Part shown: in pieces, positions 59,432 to 64,000 of the stretch
Layout of the letters: each line of letters starts with the position of its first letter
Position numbering within the stretch: the stretch's first letter is position 1
Assembly (NCBI GenBank): GCA_017464135.1
Contig: JAFUEB010000002.1
Span: forward strand, 1-64,000
DNA length: 64,000 nt
Source of the DNA: Candidatus Saccharimonadota bacterium
GTDB taxonomy: Bacteria > Patescibacteriota > Saccharimonadia > Saccharimonadales > Saccharimonadaceae
Direction: 5' to 3'
Program-made: the position numbers and the translations under genes
Notes under the pieces: model-generated
What the model saw: only the letters and a program-made list of their open reading frames with translations
The model's database searches: none
Told to the model about the DNA's origin: nothing

Positions 59432-60503
59432 AACAATTTTCTAAGAAATTATCAATAAAACCGTCTATCTCACCATCTAAAACCGCATCCGGATCGGTCT
59501 CTTCATATCCGGTGCGCGTATCTTTTACTAACTTATAAGGTTGCAGTACGTAATTACGAATTTGCTGTCCCCAGCCAGCGGACTCACCCGCGCGAAGCTT
59601 GTCAATAGATTCGGCGTGTTGCTCGAGTTGCATCTGCACCAATTTACCGCGGAGGATTTCCATTGCTTTTTCCTTGTTCTGAAGTTGCGAACGCTCGTTC
59701 TGAATCGCCACCACAGTGTTAGTCGGCAGATGCGTGATGCGCACTGCTGAATTTGTCGTGTTGACACTCTGCCCACCATGTCCACCGGAATGATAAACAT
59801 CAATCCGAAGGTCTTTTTCGTCAATTTTTACATCCGTATCGGCCTTAATCACCGGCAAGATTTCGACTAACGCAAACGAAGTCTGGCGAAGATTGTTCGC
59901 ATTAAATGGCGAGAGTCGTACCAGTCGGTGCACACCATGCTCAGACTTTAAAAGCCCATACGCGTTCGCACCAGTTACTTCATATACGCCCGTTTTAATC
60001 CCGGCTTCTTCACCGGCCACCCGCTCGAGGGTCTGCACTTTGAAACCTTTTTTCTCAAAGAATCTTAAGTACATGCGTTCCAGCATCCCGGACCAGTCCA
60101 TCGCTTCCGTTCCACCGGCTCCCGCCGTGATGCGGATAATTGCATCTTTATCGTCGTACGGCCCGTTAAAACGAAGCGCTTTTTTTAAATCCTGAAAATC
60201 ATTTTCCATCGCCTCAACTTGTCCGGCAATTTCTTCTTTTAGGCTCTCGTCAGACATTTGGGTTAATTCTTTCAGATCTTCAATCTGGGTTTTCAAAAGT
60301 CTCCACGGCTGGGTTTCTTCCGTTACTCTAGCAAGTTCCTGATTTTTACTAGTCGCTTCTTCAATATTGTGCCAGATTTCCGGCACCGCCACTTCTTCTT
60401 CAAGCTTCGCCATCTTAGCGAGTTTATCTTCAATCTTCAGTCGTTCATAAGCCACCAAAAAATCCTTCTCAAGTTCCGTCAGCCGTTTCTGTATTTCCTG
60501 CAT
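59409..60503 (-). CDS. prfB: Peptide chain release factor 2
   Basis: 364 residues in one open frame, without the programmed frameshift of many RF2 genes. The GGQ motif is in HSGGHGGQSVNTTNSA near 238. The stop-recognition tripeptide SPF is in LVRLSPFNANN near 195, which marks RF2 (UAA/UGA) rather than RF1. Its presence agrees with UGA being a stop in this genome. TGTTATAAT lies 6 bases before the ATG. Confidence 0.96.
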   Translation of the reverse strand: MQEIQKRLTELEKDFLVAYERLKIEDKLAKMAKLEEEVAVPEIWHNIEEATSKNQELARVTEETQPWRLLKTQIEDLKELTQMSDESLKEEIAGQVEAMENDFQDLKKALRFNGPYDDKDAIIRITAGAGGTEAMDWSGMLERMYLRFFEKKGFKVQTLERVAGEEAGIKTGVYEVTGANAYGLLKSEHGVHRLVRLSPFNANNLRQTSFALVEILPVIKADTDVKIDEKDLRIDVYHSGGHGGQSVNTTNSAVRITHLPTNTVVAIQNERSQLQNKEKAMEILRGKLVQMQLEQHAESIDKLRAGESAGWGQQIRNYVLQPYKLVKDTRTGYEETDPDAVLDGEIDGFIDNFLENCYAQSNEA

Positions 60504-60509
60504 AGGTAT

Positions 60510-60515
60510 ATTATA
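60510..60515 (-). promoter_or_regulatory. Extended -10 of prfB and the hydrolase downstream
   Basis: Minus-strand TGTTATAAT, 6 bases before the ATG at 60503. Confidence 0.6.
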
Positions 60516-60568
60516 ACACTTATCTCTTCACCTTATCAGAGTATTTTATAGTCCCTACTAAACAATGT

Positions 60569-60574
60569 TATAAT
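60569..60574 (+). promoter_or_regulatory. Extended -10 of the 252-aa gene
   Basis: TGTTATAAT with hexamer 60569-60574, 6 bases before the ATG at 60581. Confidence 0.6.
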
Positions 60575-60580
60575 CAAATC

Positions 60581-61339
60581 ATGGAAAAACTAACCCCCTC
60601 ACACGAAAAACTCGAAACGCCAAAATCCCGTGATCAAAAAATTGGCGAAACCGCTCTCGAGGAAAACTTCAAAATTGAGCAGGTCCGCACTTGGGCCGAG
60701 CGCTATGTTAGTACCGAAAAGTCCTATGCTAGGCACCGTAAACACGTCGTTTCTCTAGATTACGAAGACCTCGAAGAATGGGAATCTCGCGCTAAACTCT
60801 CCTATGAGAACATGAAAGACGCCGAAAAATCTGCCAAATTCCACTCTCGCTACGAACGCGATAGCACCGAAAGAATTGGTACGCTCGATCCGGATGAATC
60901 TATCGAAGGTGATGCTGGTAAATTTTATCTTCGCCGCCAACGCGCCCTTGTCAAAGCCATCGAAGCTTCTAACGAATCCGATAAGGAAAAAGACATCTTA
61001 GCCGGCGAAGAGTTATATCGTTTTGTCAACGAACACCTCTACTATGAACACGACTACGACACTAGGAGTATGGACCCTGGGTACTACCAAAGCCGTCGCC
61101 GCGCCGCTCATAATGCCCTGATTAATCACTTAAACCACATGAATGACCTCTGTCGTAAATACGGCGTCACCCCTTTTACCTTCCGCAATTTTGAAGATAA
61201 TGATTTTACTTATTATGCCAATTTAGATACCGGCGGCCACACCAACGCTCGTGCCGAATACGATCGTTCCACCGTAGAAGCCTATTGTAGAAATGCCTTT
61301 AGCTCTTCTTACGAAAAAGCCGAAAAAGACGCCCAATAA
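60581..61339 (+). CDS. Unknown charged helical protein, 252 aa
   Basis: No family was recognised. It is highly charged (many E, K, R and D), mostly predicted helical, with Tyr-rich stretches (LYYEHDYDTRSMDPGYYQ near 160). It has no signal peptide or membrane segment, so it is cytoplasmic. Single cysteines are near 188 and 234. It stands alone, with a leaderless-type promoter, divergent from prfB. A nucleic-acid or scaffold role is possible but not shown. Confidence 0.7.
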   Translation: MEKLTPSHEKLETPKSRDQKIGETALEENFKIEQVRTWAERYVSTEKSYARHRKHVVSLDYEDLEEWESRAKLSYENMKDAEKSAKFHSRYERDSTERIGTLDPDESIEGDAGKFYLRRQRALVKAIEASNESDKEKDILAGEELYRFVNEHLYYEHDYDTRSMDPGYYQSRRRAAHNALINHLNHMNDLCRKYGVTPFTFRNFEDNDFTYYANLDTGGHTNARAEYDRSTVEAYCRNAFSSSYEKAEKDAQ

Positions 61340-61351
61340 CAGATTAGAGTA

Positions 61352-61380
61352 TTGACTTTTTTAAGCATATGTGCTATAAT
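61352..61380 (+). promoter_or_regulatory. Near-consensus promoter of the 91-aa gene
   Basis: TTGACT (61352-61357), 17-base spacer, TATAAT (61375-61380) preceded by TGC. The leader is about 27 bases with AGGGGGTGG. Confidence 0.85.
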
Positions 61381-61414
61381 TAAAGTATCGTTCTGTCTCT
61401 AGGGGGTGGTTACT

Positions 61415-61690
61415 ATGAACGAGAAGTTTTACAGGCCCTTCGATGCGGAGAGTTTCGTCAAGAATCTGAATAAAGATGTTTTTCATGAGGAATTCATCAA
61501 TAAACTTGGTCGTACTCTGGCATTTTCGAGGCTTCGTTGTGGCGGCGAATATCATCTTACCAGTGAAGAATGGGCCGTAATCGAGCGTGGTTTCCGCGCC
61601 CTTGGCGTCCCGATGGTCCTTTCGACCAGTGAATCCGTTGATCTCGCCCGTGCACTGACGGCTCGTGCTGTCACTACTGCCCACTTTTAG
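61415..61690 (+). CDS. Unknown small protein, 91 aa
   Basis: Starts MNEKFYRPFDAESFVKNLNK at ATG 61415, five bases after the AGGGGGTGG site; the upstream GTG lies within that site and is not used. The protein is soluble and amphipathic, with a mixed helical/strand pattern (EEWAVIERGFRALGVPMV). No family was recognised. A strong promoter and terminator bracket it as a one-gene unit, which supports real expression. Confidence 0.65.
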   Translation: MNEKFYRPFDAESFVKNLNKDVFHEEFINKLGRTLAFSRLRCGGEYHLTSEEWAVIERGFRALGVPMVLSTSESVDLARALTARAVTTAHF

Positions 61691-61697
61691 TGGGTCC

Positions 61698-61725
61698 GGC
61701 TCGCTTTTCTAGCGGGCCTTTTTTA
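61698..61725 (+). terminator. Rho-independent terminator of the 91-aa gene
   Basis: GGCTCGC pairs with GCGGGCC (one G-U), 7-base loop, then TTTTTT. Confidence 0.88.
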
Positions 61726-61731
61726 TTTCTT

Positions 61732-61768
61732 AAAAAGCAGAGAGGCCCCTATAAAAGGGGCCATTCTC
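61732..61768 (-). terminator. Rho-independent terminator of the 84-aa gene
   Basis: GGCCCCT (61744-61750) pairs with AGGGGCC (61756-61762), with weaker outer pairing. On the minus strand a CTTTTT tract follows. It sits back to back with the plus-strand terminator at 61698. Confidence 0.85.
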
Positions 61769-62022
61769 TACCGTGTGAGATGCCAGGACAAATCACTCGA
61801 GTTGAACTCGAGTCGCATTTGCTCCCGACCAACCAGAATGTCGAAAATGTGAAGCGTAGCTTGCCCCGCGAAGTGAATATGGGTGCGGAGCAGCTCTGTC
61901 ACTTCAGTTTCCGTTTGTCCACGTCGCCTGAAAGTGAGAGGCTGGCATGGCGTCATTTCGTAGCTGAAAAGCGCCATCACTTCGACTTGTTCTGTTTTAT
62001 TGTTTTTGTTAAAGTTTTTCAT
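61768..62022 (-). CDS. Unknown small protein, 84 aa
   Basis: Starts MKNFNKNNKTEQVEVMALFS at ATG 62022 with AAAGGAGT a few bases upstream. It is soluble; the middle part has RRRGQTETEVTELLRTHIHFAG, and the end REQMRLEFNSSDLSWHL. No family was recognised. The minus strand is preferred over an overlapping plus-strand frame because of the ribosome binding site and the matching terminator. A structured leader of about 120 bases lies upstream. Confidence 0.62.
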   Translation of the reverse strand: MKNFNKNNKTEQVEVMALFSYEMTPCQPLTFRRRGQTETEVTELLRTHIHFAGQATLHIFDILVGREQMRLEFNSSDLSWHLTR

Positions 62023-62061
62023 AAAAGACTCCTTTAATTAAATTATTAGAGTCATTTATGT

Positions 62062-62116
62062 GAGCCTCTGTTTTATTGGCTCGTAGTAATAAGGCAAAAT
62101 GACAATACCTTACTAC
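62062..62116 (-). promoter_or_regulatory. Two adjacent hairpins in the leader of the 84-aa gene
   Basis: Hairpin 1 is formed by 62108-62116 with 62083-62094 (GTAGTAAGG against CCTTATTACTAC with a 3-base bulge). Hairpin 2 is GAGCC/GGCTC at 62078-62082 and 62062-62066. They lie between a TGCTATACT promoter (62146-62154) and the ribosome binding site. A regulatory RNA role is inferred. Confidence 0.45.
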
Positions 62117-62145
62117 CTTAAACTTTTCTCTTTACCAGTGACCGA

Positions 62146-62151
62146 AGTATA
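62146..62151 (-). promoter_or_regulatory. Extended -10 of the 84-aa gene
   Basis: Minus-strand TGCTATACT, giving a leader of about 115-120 bases. Confidence 0.5.
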
Positions 62152-62170
62152 GCAAGAGACACTTCTATTT

Positions 62171-62188
62171 TACCACATGTGGTATAAT
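62171..62188 (+). promoter_or_regulatory. Promoter with palindromic operator candidate
   Basis: TACCACATGTGGTA (62171-62184) is a perfect 14-base palindrome. It overlaps TGGTATAAT, hexamer 62183-62188. The arm sequence and spacing match the palindrome at 999-1014. Confidence 0.6.
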
Positions 62189-62225
62189 AGTAACCCTGGG
62201 AGTACATTAAAAAGGAGGTGTCAAT

Positions 62226-63071
62226 ATGGAGAGAGCAGTCTCTGCTATCGATGACCTAAAGAAACTTGGTGATAGGTTAATGGTCTTTGAGGATGACGAC
62301 GTAAGTCCACCGTCACTTACCATTGTAAAATTCCCCGAAAACCGTGGGACTATGCTCTATAAAGGCGTTCTTTACGATTGGTACGGACGCGAAGTTGAGC
62401 TTGGAAAAGACGTTAAACGCATCATTGAACCATTTGGGCATTACACGGACGGCATCGATTTGTCACACTGTCACGACAATTTTGTCATCGAACTCGTAGA
62501 TGGCACTTTTGCGATTAGTGGTATTAAATATTATCGTTTGCCAAAATCCGAACTTTTAGGTTATTCCGGTCTAAAATATGCCATCACAGGCGGAGCCCTA
62601 AAAATGACACCACACATATACATTGATGAGACCTTACCGCATTATGAAAGAATCGAACTTGACGTCTTAAAAGGCACTTGTTTTGAAATCTTTAAGCGCT
62701 GGAATGGTCCCCATGAATATGCTTTTGGTGTTAACCCAATCTTCTATGGTTCAGCCGATAAAGGCGTCACCCATCTTATCTGCGGCGAACTCGCCGGCGG
62801 CAATGGCAGGTGTTGGTTTTCTATTGCAGAGAACCGCGAAATACTCTTAAAAACCACCAAGACTAAACTCGGTCGCATGGAAGAACCCCCACTTTATCTC
62901 AGCATGGACGAAATCTTTGGCGAAATTACAGTCTCAAAAGACGGTAATAAACTTACTGCCATAATCCCCAAAAAACATTTTGCCAAAGAATCTATCCGTA
63001 TCTCTACTGATGCCGAAGTTTTGGATCACATGAAAGAATCCCACTTTTGGTGGTACCTTGACCCAATCTAA
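62226..63071 (+). CDS. Unknown protein, paralogue of the gene at 1333
   Basis: 281 residues, soluble. It shares with the 277-aa protein the YDWYGREVELGKDV block near residue 54, the SIAENRE block near 197, the TVSKDGNKL turn near 236 and the STDAEVLDHMKESxxxWYL ending. No known domain was recognised. The ATG has a near-perfect AAGGAGGTG site. Unlike its paralogue, its promoter carries the TACCA-N4-TGGTA palindrome, so the two may be regulated differently. A terminator follows. Confidence 0.77.
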   Translation: MERAVSAIDDLKKLGDRLMVFEDDDVSPPSLTIVKFPENRGTMLYKGVLYDWYGREVELGKDVKRIIEPFGHYTDGIDLSHCHDNFVIELVDGTFAISGIKYYRLPKSELLGYSGLKYAITGGALKMTPHIYIDETLPHYERIELDVLKGTCFEIFKRWNGPHEYAFGVNPIFYGSADKGVTHLICGELAGGNGRCWFSIAENREILLKTTKTKLGRMEEPPLYLSMDEIFGEITVSKDGNKLTAIIPKKHFAKESIRISTDAEVLDHMKESHFWWYLDPI

Positions 63072-63080
63072 TCCCAGGTT

Positions 63081-63106
63081 CCCCGTTTTTACAACGGGGA
63101 TTTTTT
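63081..63106 (+). terminator. Rho-independent terminator after the 281-aa gene
   Basis: CCCCGTT (63081-63087), 5-base loop, AACGGGG (63093-63099), then ATTTTTT. The dus -10 begins five bases after the T-run. Confidence 0.9.
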
Positions 63107-63110
63107 ATGT

Positions 63111-63116
63111 TATAAT
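63111..63116 (+). promoter_or_regulatory. Extended -10 of dus
   Basis: TGTTATAAT with hexamer 63111-63116, 7 bases before the ATG at 63124. Confidence 0.65.
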
Positions 63117-63123
63117 ATTTCTT

Positions 63124-64000
63124 ATGATTTGGAACGATTTAAAGAGACCATTTCTGATTTTAGCTCCGATGGAAGGCGTCACCGACGTGGTTTTTCGCCA
63201 AGTTGTCGCGCGCGCCGGTCGCCCGGACCTCTTTTTCACGGAATTTACCAATGTTTCGAGCTACGCCTCCGAAAAAGGCCGCGCGAATGCTCTGGAACGT
63301 CTCGAAATCGCTCCAACCGATTCTCCGATTATCGCTCAAATCTGGGGCAAAAACCCTGAACATTTCGCAAAAACTTGCGAAGCTCTTGAAAGTCTTGGTT
63401 TTGTCGGCATCGATCTAAACTTTGGTTGCCCAGACAAACACGTCAACAAAGCCGGTGGTGGTGCCGCTATGATTAAAACTCCAGAGCTCGCCGTCGAATG
63501 CTTCCGCAATGCCGTGAAATCCACTAATCTCCCAGTTTCGATTAAAACTCGTCTCGGCTGGGCTAAACTCGACGAATACAAGGATTGGTTATCTACCCTC
63601 TTAAATGAGCACCCAGCTGCCCTCACTGTTCATCTCCGCACTAAAAAAGAAATGAGCAAAGTTCCGGCTCACTATGAATTAATTCCAGAGATTATTAAAC
63701 TTCGCGACACGCTTAGCCCAGAAACTAAACTAATCATTAATGGAGATATTAAAGATAAGGCTGCTGCACTCAAACTTCACGAAACTTATCCTGAGGTTGA
63801 CGGCTTCATGATTGGCCGCGGCGTCTTCGCTAATCCATATTGTTTTACCGACCACACGCCAACTCGCGAGGAGCTCATGGATTTACTCCGTTTTCACCTT
63901 GATTTACACGAAGCCGAATCGAAGAAGCATTATCTTTCTTACGAACCATTAAAGCATTTCTTCAAGATTTACATCAACAACTTCCCTGGCGCTTCGGACC
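63124..64000 (+). CDS. dus: tRNA-dihydrouridine synthase (C-terminal end outside the window)
   Basis: The first 292 codons are visible, open to the window edge. LILAPMEGVTDVVFRQ is the FMN-binding start of the TIM barrel. NFGCPDKHVNKAGGGAAM holds the catalytic Cys near 102. SIKTRLGW, TVHLRTKK and IINGDI...GFMIGRGVFANPY complete the flavin and substrate site. The enzyme reduces uridine in the tRNA D-loop or variable region with NADPH; the DusA, B or C type cannot be set. It starts just behind a terminator with a leaderless-type promoter. Confidence 0.93.
   Translation, partial: MIWNDLKRPFLILAPMEGVTDVVFRQVVARAGRPDLFFTEFTNVSSYASEKGRANALERLEIAPTDSPIIAQIWGKNPEHFAKTCEALESLGFVGIDLNFGCPDKHVNKAGGGAAMIKTPELAVECFRNAVKSTNLPVSIKTRLGWAKLDEYKDWLSTLLNEHPAALTVHLRTKKEMSKVPAHYELIPEIIKLRDTLSPETKLIINGDIKDKAAALKLHETYPEVDGFMIGRGVFANPYCFTDHTPTREELMDLLRFHLDLHEAESKKHYLSYEPLKHFFKIYINNFPGASD

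Noticed and set aside
61690-62037. 115-codon plus-strand frame overlapping the 84-aa gene
   Set aside because: It begins in the terminator of the 91-aa gene and has no ribosome binding site; the minus frame has AAAGGAGT and a terminator.
1-64000. CRISPR arrays, tRNA, rRNA or insertion sequences
   Set aside because: No regularly spaced repeats, cloverleaf-forming intergenic stretch, conserved rRNA sequence or transposase reading frame was noticed by eye. A covariance-model scan would settle tRNA and small RNA.

Overview
The window looks like a chromosome segment of a CPR/Patescibacteria bacterium, most likely Candidatus Saccharibacteria (TM7). The grounds are recognition of protein sequences and content: ribosomal operons with no L30 gene (L30 loss is known in CPR), zinc-free L32 and S14, a fermentative L-lactate dehydrogenase, very tight gene packing, and large secreted or membrane proteins with no recognisable relatives. 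UGA is a stop codon here: some genes end in TGA and RF2 (prfB) is present. No rRNA, tRNA, CRISPR array or insertion sequence was seen, and no stretch over 300 bases lacks a gene.

Layout. (1) 1-3263: nusB (cut by the edge), rpmF, an unknown gene, a glutaredoxin-like protein, an unknown 277-aa protein with a paralogue at 62.2 kb, a SpoU-type methyltransferase and tsaC. (2) 3273-5657: leuS, closed by a large inverted repeat at 5664-5745. (3) 5732-11274, minus strand: ftsE-ftsX-PcsB-like CHAP protein-S41 protease-GT4, a cell division and envelope module. (4) 11312-14560: pheS-pheT. (5) 14569-18888: an unknown 997-aa membrane protein, an 84-aa membrane protein and a divergent aquaporin. (6) 18941-30639: metG, a Pro/Ala-rich bitopic protein, a 1322-aa secreted surface protein with its 185-aa membrane partner, a DUF2207-like protein, ldh, sbcB and a membrane-anchored FKBP-like protein. 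(7) 30718-55312: the S10-spc ribosomal cluster, split in two. rplC to rpsH lie at 48829-55312 and rplF to rplO at 30718-32823. Between them sits a 16-kb Wzx/Wzy-type exopolysaccharide locus (32883-48682). (8) 55474-59431: two secreted peptidoglycan hydrolases, each followed by a small membrane protein, then prfB. (9) 60581-63071: small unknown accessory genes and the second 280-aa paralogue. (10) dus, cut by the right edge.

How it works together. The polysaccharide locus has nucleotide-sugar enzymes (Ugd and a UDP-glucuronate 4-epimerase type), glycosyltransferases, a flippase, a polymerase, a BY-kinase/PHP-phosphatase pair for chain control and an LCP protein that would attach the polymer to the envelope. 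FtsEX, the PcsB-like protein and the hydrolases remodel peptidoglycan. The 1322-aa protein and other secreted products are candidate surface factors.

Expression signals are very regular. Many transcription units start from an extended -10 (TGnTATAAT). In about seventeen cases the start codon lies only 5-8 bases after the -10 hexamer, which predicts leaderless or nearly leaderless mRNAs. Other genes have a normal leader and a Shine-Dalgarno sequence.
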